Assembly: GCA_016190585.1 (NCBI GenBank)
Contig: JACPQH010000104.1
Location: 1 to 17,679, forward strand
DNA length: 17,679 nt
Source of the DNA: Chloroflexota bacterium
Lineage (GTDB): Bacteria > Chloroflexota > Dehalococcoidia > Dehalococcoidales > RBG-16-60-22
Reading direction: 5' to 3'
Part shown: piece after piece, positions 7,766-13,992 of the stretch
Layout of the letters: every line of letters begins with the position of its first letter
How positions within the stretch are numbered: the first letter of the stretch is position 1
Program-made: the position numbers and the translations under genes
Notes under the pieces: generated by a model
What the model was told of the DNA's origin: nothing
The model's database searches: none
What the model saw: the letters and a program-made list of their open reading frames with translations, nothing else

Positions 7766-8280
7766 GTCTGGCTCCTTCGGATATGCTTGACTAAACCGAC
7801 CACCAGCTCGATGAGCATGAAAATAACCCCGATGGCCAGCAGTGTTCTCACCGGGCCGAGCTGTATCGGCACCATGCCCCGGGTGGTCTCGGTCCGGACT
7901 ATCGAATCGATCGCAATCAAGGTGCTTTGCCAGGCGAAGATGATGAAAAATGTGATGGAGACCAGGTAGTCGAGGTAGGCCAGGCGTCCCTGGGTCTTTT
8001 TGGAAAGGTTCGAGAGCAGCAGCTCTATCCGGATGAAGCCGCCCTCCCGCTTGGTGTAGGCGAAACCCAGGAAGACAAAGACCATCATGACCTCGGCCAG
8101 CTCGAAGGCTATCTGGATGGGGGCGTTGAAGACGGCGCGCAGGATGATATCGGCCGAAATCAGTAGCATCAGGCAGAAGAGGATGACGGCCCCGGCGATG
8201 GCCAACGCCTTCTCGAAGGTGCCCAGGCGGAGGAATCTCTCCGCCAGCGATTTTTCCCGCTTTTCTACTTGCTCGACCAT
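7762..8280 (-). CDS. dctQ: TRAP transporter small permease (DctQ family)
   Basis: A 172-residue membrane protein with four predicted helices (about 27-50, 59-80, 102-125 and 143-165). Between helices 2 and 3 is the DctQ-like segment FAYTKREGGFIRIELLLSNL. A charged cytoplasmic N-terminus (VEQVEKREKSLAERF) precedes helix 1. It pairs with DctM. The Shine-Dalgarno is weak (only GATGTGAA before ATG 8280). The 30-bp palindrome at 8299-8328 lies directly upstream, so dctQ expression may be lower than that of dctP, as expected for a permease relative to its binding protein. Confidence 0.9.
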   Translation of the reverse strand: MVEQVEKREKSLAERFLRLGTFEKALAIAGAVILFCLMLLISADIILRAVFNAPIQIAFELAEVMMVFVFLGFAYTKREGGFIRIELLLSNLSKKTQGRLAYLDYLVSITFFIIFAWQSTLIAIDSIVRTETTRGMVPIQLGPVRTLLAIGVIFMLIELVVGLVKHIRRSQT

Positions 8281-8298
8281 TTCACATCTGAGCTGGTA

Positions 8299-8328
8299 TA
8301 GAGGGGGCGCCGCGCGGCGCCCCCTCTA
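8299..8328 (-). repeat. 30-bp perfect palindrome between dctP and dctQ
   Basis: The left half TAGAGGGGGCGCCGC is exactly the reverse complement of the right half, giving a very GC-rich stem of 13 bp around a four-base GCGC loop. On the minus transcript it starts 10 nt after the dctP stop and no T-run follows. I read it as an mRNA-stabilising or partial-attenuation hairpin that sets the DctP to DctQM ratio, not a full terminator. Confidence 0.75.
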
Positions 8329-8338
8329 AAGTCCCAGC

Positions 8339-9586
8339 CTACTTCATGGCCATGAGCCGCTGGATGCGGTCCTGCCAGGTCTTGTCGAACAGGACCTCGA
8401 GCTGCGAGTCGGACATCGCGTAGAGCTGCTTCAAGCGGGCCACGATCTTGGCGCCGTCCACGTTGATAGCCTTCATATCGGCGATGTAGTCTTCGAGGAT
8501 GTCGGGCACCTGGTTCTTCCAGTTGGTCATCTCGGCGTCGGTCAGCCGGATTTCCTTCATGCCCTCTTTGACGAAGAGCTGGGCGGCGGCCAGGTCGTCG
8601 CCGGTCTGGAACTTGCCGAAGGCCTTCTCGCTCTTGTAGGCTTCGTCAAGCATTATTTTCTTGAGGCTGTCCGGCAGTCCCTTCCAGACATCCAGGTTGA
8701 TAGCCAGGCCCTGCGGCGGCAGGATGGGCGTGACGCCGATATACAGCAGGTACTTGGTCACCTTGTGCCATTGGGCGTCCCGCATGGCGCCCGGTACGGA
8801 GACGGCGCCTTCGATAACGCCTCTCTGCATGGCTTCGTAGACCTCGCCGAAGGAGACCTCCTGGGCCACGAGCCCGCTCGGCGCCAGGAACTTGGGCAGG
8901 TATTTACCGCCGGCCCGGACGCGGCGGCCCTTGAGGTCGGCGACGGTCTGGGCTTCTTTCGTCAGCACGGCGTGGTGGGGGCCGCTGGCGATGAAGAACA
9001 GGAGCTCGATGTTGTTCTTCTGGAACTCTTTGTAGAACTCGGGGAACTCATCGTACAGGATTCGGGCGAGCAGGGTCTCGTGGTAGCTGTCCCGGATGCC
9101 GAAGGTGACCAGGTAGGAAAGGGTATGCACCGGGAAGAGACCCGGGTCATCACTGACGTGCTCGTAGCCCAGGTCGGCGATGCCGGAGGCCAGGCCGCGC
9201 GACAGGTCCTTATAGGTCAGCAGGGAGCCGGCATGGTGGCCTTCGATGGTGACCATGCCGTTGGTCAGCTTGGAGAGGGCTTCCCCGTAGGGTTTGACGC
9301 TGGACGCGTAGTGCTGCGCCGAGGTCTCCGCACCGGGATTGGCGTAGGTGAACTTGATGGGTTTCGTGATCGGGGCCGGGCTCGGCGCCGCGGTGGTCGC
9401 CGGGGGTGCGGCGGTGGTCGCCGGCGCGGTCGTCGGTTTGGCGGTGGTGGCCGGCGGGGCAGTCGTCGCCGGCGGCGCGGTGGTCGTGGGCGGGGCGGTC
9501 GGCGACGGTGACGGCGAGGTGCAGCCGAGCAGGAAGCCGAGGACAAGGACGAGGACCAGGGAGATGAGAGCAATCTTTCTAGCCAT
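8339..9586 (-). CDS. dctP: TRAP transporter substrate-binding lipoprotein (DctP family)
   Basis: A 415-residue extracytoplasmic solute receptor. The signal peptide (1-21) ends LLG-Cys22, a good lipobox. Residues 23 to about 74 form a low-complexity linker of repeated PPATTA-like units, then the DctP domain starts at KPIKFTYANPGAETSAQHY. Further features are the central DLKGRRVRAGGKYLPKFL segment, where family members keep an Arg that salt-bridges the substrate carboxylate, and VPGAMRDAQWHKVTKYLLY. GGAGG lies 4 nt before ATG 9586. First gene of the operon, with a leader of about 170 nt. The lipid anchor and long linker suggest surface tethering in a cell without a classical periplasm, or a long reach from the membrane; this is inference. 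Confidence 0.95.
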   Translation of the reverse strand: MARKIALISLVLVLVLGFLLGCTSPSPSPTAPPTTTAPPATTAPPATTAKPTTAPATTAAPPATTAAPSPAPITKPIKFTYANPGAETSAQHYASSVKPYGEALSKLTNGMVTIEGHHAGSLLTYKDLSRGLASGIADLGYEHVSDDPGLFPVHTLSYLVTFGIRDSYHETLLARILYDEFPEFYKEFQKNNIELLFFIASGPHHAVLTKEAQTVADLKGRRVRAGGKYLPKFLAPSGLVAQEVSFGEVYEAMQRGVIEGAVSVPGAMRDAQWHKVTKYLLYIGVTPILPPQGLAINLDVWKGLPDSLKKIMLDEAYKSEKAFGKFQTGDDLAAAQLFVKEGMKEIRLTDAEMTNWKNQVPDILEDYIADMKAINVDGAKIVARLKQLYAMSDSQLEVLFDKTWQDRIQRLMAMK

Positions 9587-9644
9587 TTTACCTCCTATTG
9601 AATCAACCGCTTACGGGAAGGATGTTCAAATTGAGAGCAAGTTT

Positions 9645-9695
9645 TCAGAAGGAACACCGGATGAAGGTTGGTGATCTTTTACCCGCTTGCGCCAT
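9645..9695 (-). CDS. Possible leader peptide ORF in the dctP 5' leader
   Basis: In the minus-strand leader of dctP, AGGGGGAAA precedes an ATG opening a 16-codon frame, MAQAGKRSPTFIRCSF, that stops 58 nt before the dctP start. Its position inside the predicted transcript and its good Shine-Dalgarno are the only support. There is no obvious run of one regulatory codon. It may be a chance frame. Confidence 0.2.
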   Translation of the reverse strand: MAQAGKRSPTFIRCSF

Positions 9696-9765
9696 TTTCC
9701 CCCTGAAATCTTTCCAACGCTGAATTTTTACCAGGTCTAATGGGAGGAGCAAAAGCTTGTGCGGG

Positions 9766-9794
9766 ATTTTAGCACCAATTATGCTGGCTGTCAA
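9766..9794 (-). promoter_or_regulatory. Sigma70-type promoter of the TRAP-catabolic operon
   Basis: On minus, the -35 is a perfect TTGACA (9789-9794) and the -10 is TAAAAT (9766-9771), with a 17-bp spacer. Predicted start is near 9759, giving a leader of about 170 nt before dctP. It shows no AAATTAGG-type element, unlike the promoters of the right half of the window. Confidence 0.8.
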
Positions 9795-9963
9795 GCGTCA
9801 CTGCACAGGGGGTGTCAATGCTCTATGTCACCATAGGGTTATGTTGAGCGTGAAGGAAGAAAGGCTACAGTTACTGAAGGCGATTGAAAGGAGGCAATCG
9901 CGGTCGCGGATACCGCCTGTGTCAGGACAATTGACGGCTGTGCTACGGGCGGCGGCGACCGAC

Positions 9964-10045
9964 CGCGGGGTCTCACAAGCGAGAAGACCCTTTCGCGCCG
10001 CTCAGGCGACCAGGCACCGTTAGCTGAGCCGCCGCGAAGGGTCTT
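9964..10045 (-). repeat. Three-arm inverted repeat set downstream of pgk
   Basis: Three blocks can pair in two mutually exclusive ways. On plus they are CGCGGGGTCT (9964-9973), AGACCCTTTCGCG (9985-9997) and CGCGAAGGGTCTT (10033-10045). The middle block pairs either with the left block (GGGTCT/AGACCC plus CGCG/CGCG) or with the right one (nearly 13 bp, one bulge), the latter extended inward by GCTCAG/CTGAGC. It starts about 22 nt after the pgk stop and lacks a T-run. It may stabilise or end the pgk transcript; its function is unknown. Confidence 0.5.
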
Positions 10046-10067
10046 ATACTGACCAGCCGCCGTCTCT

Positions 10068-11252
10068 CTACGTTACGGCCGTCTTGCCCAGCAGGGCTTC
10101 CACCCCCGGCAGCGGTTCGCCGCTGAGCAGGGCCAGTGAAGCGCCGCCCCCGGTGGACACGAACGACATCTTCTCGGTCAGCCCCATGGCCGCGACCAGC
10201 TCCACCGTCGAGCCGCCGCCGATGATGGTGGTCGCCGGGATGCGGGCCAGGATTTCGGCCAGGTGCCTGCTCCCCTGGGCGAACCGCGCCTCCTCGATTA
10301 TCCCCATCGGGCCGTTCCAGAAAACCGTCTCGCTCAGCGACAGCGCGTGCTCGAAGAGGTCGATCGTGCGCGGGCCGATATCAGCTATCCGCGAGCCGGG
10401 GGGTATTTCCTTTACCTGGGTGATGGCGGACTCGCCGGCGGCATCAACCACGACGACGTCCTCCGGCAGCAGCAGCGACAACCCCACCTTCCGCGCCCGG
10501 AACATGAGGTCGCCCACCACATCGACCTTGTCATTTTCCACCAGTGACCGGCCGACCTCATAGGACTTGGCCTTGAGGAAGGTGGCCGCCATCCCGCCGC
10601 CGACCAGCAGGAAATCGACGCTATCCATGATATGCCGCATCATGCCCAGCTTGTCGCTGACCTTGGCGCCGCCGACCAGGGCGGCGAACGGCCGGGCCGG
10701 GCACTTGAGCAGATTGGTCAGGGTATCCACCTCTTTCTCCAGCAGGAAACCGGCCGCCGAGGGCAGGTAGGCGGTAATGCCGACCACCGAGGCGTGCGAG
10801 CGGTGACTGGCCGCGAAGGCGTCATTGACATAAATATCGGCGAGGCGGCTCAAACCCTCGGCGAAGGACGGGTCGTTGGCCTCTTCCCCGGGATAAAACC
10901 GCAGGTTTTCCAGCATCACCACCTCGCCCCCGGCCATCGCGGACACCGCCTTTTCCACCTCGGGCCCGACGGCTTCGCGCAGCGCCGTGACGCTCTTGCC
11001 CGCGTAGTGCGACAAACGCCGCGCCACCGGCCCCATGCGCAGCGGCTCCACCACCTTGCCCTCGGGCCGGCCCAGGTGCGAGGCCACGATCGTCCGGGCC
11101 CCTTGCTCCATCAGGTAGCGGATGGTCGGCAGCCCGGCCTTTATCCGGCTGTCATCACTAATGGCCCCGGTCTTCTCGTCCATCGGGACATTAAAGTCAA
11201 CCCGGACCAGGACGCGTTTGCCTCGGACGCTAATATCCTTCACGGTCTTCAT
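10068..11252 (-). CDS. pgk: Phosphoglycerate kinase
   Basis: A 394-residue glycolytic and gluconeogenic enzyme that transfers phosphate between 1,3-bisphosphoglycerate and ADP in the cytoplasm. Clear family signatures are VLVRVDFNVPMDEKTG (20-35), ASHLGRPEGK, MLENLRFYPGEEAND, FAASHRSHASVVG, LVGGAKVSDKLGM, FWNGPMG and the C-terminal nucleotide loop IIGGGSTVELV with STGGGASL. Ser replaces the Asp often seen in GGGDT. Length is normal. GGAGG lies 5 nt before ATG 11252. It stands alone here: gap, tpi and eno are not adjacent. A degenerate copy of the bipartite element lies 75 bp upstream, linking it tentatively to glmS and the sugar-nucleotide genes. Confidence 0.98.
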   Translation of the reverse strand: MKTVKDISVRGKRVLVRVDFNVPMDEKTGAISDDSRIKAGLPTIRYLMEQGARTIVASHLGRPEGKVVEPLRMGPVARRLSHYAGKSVTALREAVGPEVEKAVSAMAGGEVVMLENLRFYPGEEANDPSFAEGLSRLADIYVNDAFAASHRSHASVVGITAYLPSAAGFLLEKEVDTLTNLLKCPARPFAALVGGAKVSDKLGMMRHIMDSVDFLLVGGGMAATFLKAKSYEVGRSLVENDKVDVVGDLMFRARKVGLSLLLPEDVVVVDAAGESAITQVKEIPPGSRIADIGPRTIDLFEHALSLSETVFWNGPMGIIEEARFAQGSRHLAEILARIPATTIIGGGSTVELVAAMGLTEKMSFVSTGGGASLALLSGEPLPGVEALLGKTAVT

Positions 11253-11316
11253 ACGGTCCTCCTCACAAGCTTATCCGGCACGCAATCAATATTAATTAGT
11301 CTGCCTGTTAGCTACC

Positions 11317-11359
11317 ATTCGTAAGCGTACGTATTTGGCCGGGGATTTCTCCCTTAGTT
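11317..11359 (-). promoter_or_regulatory. Bipartite AAATTAGG-type element upstream of pgk
   Basis: Read on minus, AACTAAGG is followed 22 bp later by AAATACGTA-CGCT-TACGAAT, keeping the GTA-N4-TAC dyad and the TACGNAT tail. The proximal block ends 75 bp before ATG 11252. The AGG core of the proximal block is ACG, as in the distal block of the htrA site. Confidence 0.55.
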
Positions 11360-11372
11360 TTTACCGGCCATG

Positions 11373-11391
11373 ATTTAGGTATGAAACGGCC
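11373..11391 (+). promoter_or_regulatory. Possible single half of the AAATTAGG-type element before the small CxCC gene
   Basis: ATTTAGGTA (11373-11381) followed by TGAAACGG resembles the gene-proximal half of the bipartite element and points towards the small gene at 11528. No convincing distal block lies 22-23 bp upstream, so this is a weak candidate. Confidence 0.25.
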
Positions 11392-11527
11392 CGGCGCGGG
11401 AACTATGCCCCTATCTGACCCTGACCATTTGACTACCCTATTCCCTTTACTCGCCAGGGGTTTTCCCCTAACATGGAAGGGAGCAGTTACTGCCTTTCAG
11501 ACTGAATCCGCGTGGGGGGAGAGGATA

Positions 11528-11722
11528 TTGGAGCAACAAAACCCAGAAAACAACCGGCGAATCAAGATAAAGTGCGATTGCTGCGGCATGGAAACCCTCG
11601 CCGAGATCCGGGGTGACAAGATCGTCATCCTTGACCGGCGGCACGGCCGGAAGCATATCGCCGTCTTGAGCATCCGGGAAATCCTGGACAAGATGAAGCC
11701 GCTCGCCGTCCCCTACCCGTAA
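11528..11722 (+). CDS. Small cysteine-containing protein (CxCC), function unknown
   Basis: A 64-residue charged soluble protein of unknown function. It holds Cys-Asp-Cys-Cys-Gly near residues 16-20, within KIKCDCCGMETLAEIRGDKI. This could be half of a metal site, possibly completed by dimerisation; there is no second CxxC. The start is chosen as TTG 11528 because GGGGGAG ends about 6 nt upstream. The same frame is open back to 11381, with ATGs at 11381 and 11405, but that part has low-complexity sequence with a small AGGGG/CCCCT hairpin (11457-11470) and looks like a leader. It reads divergently from pgk and towards glmS. Confidence 0.6.
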   Translation: MEQQNPENNRRIKIKCDCCGMETLAEIRGDKIVILDRRHGRKHIAVLSIREILDKMKPLAVPYP

Positions 11723-11766
11723 CCTGCCCGGCTTTAGATCCCGGTTTTCCCCGCCGCCCCTCGAGC

Positions 11767-11787
11767 GCCAGCCCTTCGCACGCTGGC
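11767..11787 (+). terminator. Weak hairpin after the small CxCC gene
   Basis: Arms GCCAGC and GCTGGC enclose a nine-base loop, 44 nt after the stop codon. There is no T-tract, so termination is doubtful. The GAGCGCCAG start superficially recalls a glmS ribozyme but the rest of that fold is absent. Confidence 0.25.
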
Positions 11788-11874
11788 CGCTACCACTACT
11801 TACGTGATTCAACCGTAATCTTCATCCGTATCTCTCGGTATGGCACATACCCGCGGCTATATCGTCAGATAAGA

Positions 11875-11938
11875 AACTACGTATCTGCGCCGCCGAAATT
11901 AGGGGATACCCGCTGGCAAATTAGGTAGCTTCTCGAAT
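11875..11938 (+). promoter_or_regulatory. Tandem AAATTAGG-type element upstream of glmS (three repeats)
   Basis: Three blocks at an exact 22-bp period: AACTACGTA (11875), AAATTAGG (11896) and AATTAGGTA (11919-11927), the last continuing GCTT-CTCGAAT. The TAC of the usual dyad is CTC here. The proximal block ends 84 bp before the glmS ATG. The two AAATTAGG copies are exact. The rest of 11723-12011 shows only the hairpin at 11767-11787 and no clear sigma70 promoter. Confidence 0.65.
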
Positions 11939-12011
11939 ATACGGGTTTCCGGTGAGAAGCCTATCATGGTAGGGTAATCACTCACACTTAAGTAATTCTG
12001 GCGGGCAAAAT

Positions 12012-13775
12012 ATGTGCGGTATCGTAGGCTACATCGGAACCAGGCAGGCCAAATCCATTCTGCTGGACTCGCTCAGCCGGCTGGAGTACCGGGGTTACGA
12101 CTCCTGTGGCGTGGCGGTGCGGGGAAGCCCTATCAAGGTATGTAAAGACGCCGTGAGAGTAGGGTTGCTGCAGCAAAGAGCGCCGGCGCTGACCGGGACC
12201 ACGGGCATCGGTCATACCCGCTGGGCGACGCACGGCGGCCCGTCCACGGTCAACGCTCATCCCCACCTGGACTGTACCGGCAGGATCGCCGTCGTCCACA
12301 ACGGCATCATCAGCAACTACGAGGAGCTGCGCCGCCGGCTGACCGCCGAAGGCCACCGTTTCGTCTCGGAGACGGATACCGAGGTGATTCCCCACCTCAT
12401 CGAAAAATACTATAACGGCAACCTGGAAGAGACCGTGCGGGCCGCCCTGGACGAGATTGAGGGCTCCTACGCCATCGCCGTGATCGCCGAGGACGAGTGC
12501 AAGCTGGTCGCGGCGCGCCGGGACAGCCCCCTGGTTATCGGTATCGGCGAGGGCGAGAACATGATCGCCTCCGATGTCCCGGCGGTGCTGGACTACACCA
12601 ACCGGGTCATCTACCTGGAGAACGGAGACGTGGCCGTGGTGACCCGCGACGCCGTCCAGGTCCTGAAAGACGGCGTCTTGACGCCGCGGGAGATCCACGA
12701 GGTATCGTGGACCCGCGACGATGTCCAGAAGTCCGGGTACGAACATTTCATGCTCAAGGAAATCCACGAGCAGCCGAGGGTCATACGGGACACCCTGGTC
12801 GAATACCTGCTGTCCAACCTGAGCCTGCCGGCCGGCCTGCCGGACCTGGTCATCATCGCCTGCGGCACTTCGTACCACGCCGGTCTGGTGGGCAAATACC
12901 TCCTGGAAGAGCTCCTGGGCGTTCCGGTACGGGTCGAGCTGGCCTCGGAGGTCAATCACTTCCGCCGCATCATCCCCTGTACCGAGGCCATCTTCATCAC
13001 GCAGTCCGGCGAGACGGCGGACGTGCTGTCCGCGCTGAAGCGGTACGTGGAACGGGGCATCAATACCCTGGTGATCACCAACGTGCCCGGCAGCAGCGCC
13101 AGCCGGCTGGCCGCCCAGAAGGTGTTCATCAAGGCCGGGCCCGAGGTAAGCGTCGCGGCTACCAAGACCTTTCTCGCCCAGCTCATCGTCCTTTACCAGC
13201 TGACGCTGTCCAGCCCGCAGCTCAGCCGCAAGCTGGCCGACCAGTTCACCATGGAGCTCAAGCAGCTCCCGGCGGTCATCCAGCAGGTGTTCGGCGACGA
13301 GGAACTCATCGACGACTGCGCGCGTTTCCTGGCCGGCTACAACGACGTCTTCTTCGTGGGGCGGGGCATCAATTACCCGGTGGCCCTCGAGGGGGCGTTG
13401 AAACTGAAGGAGATTTCCTATATCCACGCCGAGGGCTACGCGGCCGGCGAGCTGAAGCACGGCCCGTTCGCCCTGCTGCGGGAAGATACGCCGGTGGTCG
13501 CCCTGGCCTGCCCTGACGGCACCTATGATTCCATGCTCACCAGCATCAAGGAAATAAAAGCCCGCAACTCGCCGGTCATCGCCGTCGCCGCCAGCAACGA
13601 CGAGAGGATCGGGGACCTCGTGGACCGGGTAATCCGGTTGCCCGCCATCAGCCCCCTGTTCTCGCCGGTGGTTAACGCGGTGGTCCTCCAGCTCCTGGCC
13701 TATTACGTGGCAAAATACCGGGGTTGCCCAATCGATTTTCCGCGCAACCTGGCGAAATCGGTAACCGTTGAATAG
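12012..13775 (+). CDS. glmS: Glutamine-fructose-6-phosphate aminotransferase (isomerizing)
   Basis: A 587-residue enzyme making glucosamine-6-phosphate from fructose-6-phosphate and glutamine, the first step to UDP-GlcNAc. The N-terminal Ntn glutaminase begins MCGIVGYIG with Cys2 as nucleophile, followed by GHTRWATHG (67-75) and HNGIISNYEEL (96-106). Two SIS sugar domains follow: ACGTSYHAG with ITQSGETAD, and VGRGINYPVALEGALKLKE with EGYAAGELKHGP. The C-terminus NLAKSVTVE carries the isomerase lysine (Lys582). Length is normal. The ribosome site is weak (GGCGGG, 9 nt). Likely co-transcribed with the DUF3096-like gene 29 nt downstream. No glmS ribozyme is present; regulation may instead go through the tandem element upstream. 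Confidence 0.98.
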   Translation: MCGIVGYIGTRQAKSILLDSLSRLEYRGYDSCGVAVRGSPIKVCKDAVRVGLLQQRAPALTGTTGIGHTRWATHGGPSTVNAHPHLDCTGRIAVVHNGIISNYEELRRRLTAEGHRFVSETDTEVIPHLIEKYYNGNLEETVRAALDEIEGSYAIAVIAEDECKLVAARRDSPLVIGIGEGENMIASDVPAVLDYTNRVIYLENGDVAVVTRDAVQVLKDGVLTPREIHEVSWTRDDVQKSGYEHFMLKEIHEQPRVIRDTLVEYLLSNLSLPAGLPDLVIIACGTSYHAGLVGKYLLEELLGVPVRVELASEVNHFRRIIPCTEAIFITQSGETADVLSALKRYVERGINTLVITNVPGSSASRLAAQKVFIKAGPEVSVAATKTFLAQLIVLYQLTLSSPQLSRKLADQFTMELKQLPAVIQQVFGDEELIDDCARFLAGYNDVFFVGRGINYPVALEGALKLKEISYIHAEGYAAGELKHGPFALLREDTPVVALACPDGTYDSMLTSIKEIKARNSPVIAVAASNDERIGDLVDRVIRLPAISPLFSPVVNAVVLQLLAYYVAKYRGCPIDFPRNLAKSVTVE

Positions 13776-13804
13776 GCAGCGATGAGATAAAGGAGGACAA
13801 AAGA

Positions 13805-13957
13805 GTGGAGTTCTTACAGGCCGGCGGACTGTTGTGGGCGATCATCAGTATTATCGTTGGCATCATCGTCATCGTGTGGCCGCACATTATCGCCTATGTT
13901 ATCGGCCTTTACCTGATAATCGTCGGCATTCTCAGCCTGATAGGCGCCCTCGTATAG
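13805..13957 (+). CDS. Small DUF3096-like membrane protein
   Basis: A 50-residue protein that starts with GTG 13805, supported by AGGAGG (13791-13796) 8 nt upstream. Almost all of it is hydrophobic: one helix about 9-25, a WPHIIAY turn, and a second about 30-49, a helix-turn-helix membrane hairpin. The pattern of Ile/Val/Gly-rich helix, Trp-Pro, then YLIIVGILSLIG matches the DUF3096 family of tiny membrane proteins, from memory. Function unknown. It lies 29 nt after glmS and 35 nt before the response regulator gene, on the same strand, so probably one operon. Confidence 0.8.
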   Translation: MEFLQAGGLLWAIISIIVGIIVIVWPHIIAYVIGLYLIIVGILSLIGALV

Positions 13958-13992
13958 CGCGCAGTATTTTTTGATATCGGATTTGGAAAAAA

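Larger units (their letters stand above)
9587..10067. other. 480-bp intergenic region between pgk and dctP
   Basis: It contains, from left to right, the dctP leader with a possible 16-codon ORF (9645-9695), the dctP promoter (9766-9794), about 165 bp with no clear feature, and a set of inverted repeats (9964-10045) just after the pgk stop. A plus-strand frame through 9841-10023 could encode 60 residues but has no ribosome site or recognisable motif and runs across the inverted repeats. I do not call it a gene. Confidence 0.6.

Noticed and set aside
6389..7969. 526-codon open frame on plus, opposite dctM and dctQ
   Set aside because: It is Asp/Gly/His/Gln-rich antisense sequence produced by GC-rich third positions of genuine transporter genes on the other strand, with no ribosome site or domain.
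9757..10023. 88-codon plus-strand frame between dctP and pgk
   Set aside because: It overlaps the dctP promoter and inverted repeats, has no ribosome site and no recognisable protein feature.
11761..11800. glmS ribozyme upstream of glmS
   Set aside because: GAGCGCCAG recalls the ribozyme start, but the conserved core and pseudoknot segments are absent and it is simply a GCCAGC/GCTGGC hairpin 220 bp from the gene.
11988..13460. 490-codon open frame on minus, opposite glmS
   Set aside because: Mirror frame of a certain glmS gene; composition and lack of motifs mark it as a shadow. It also runs through the glmS start.
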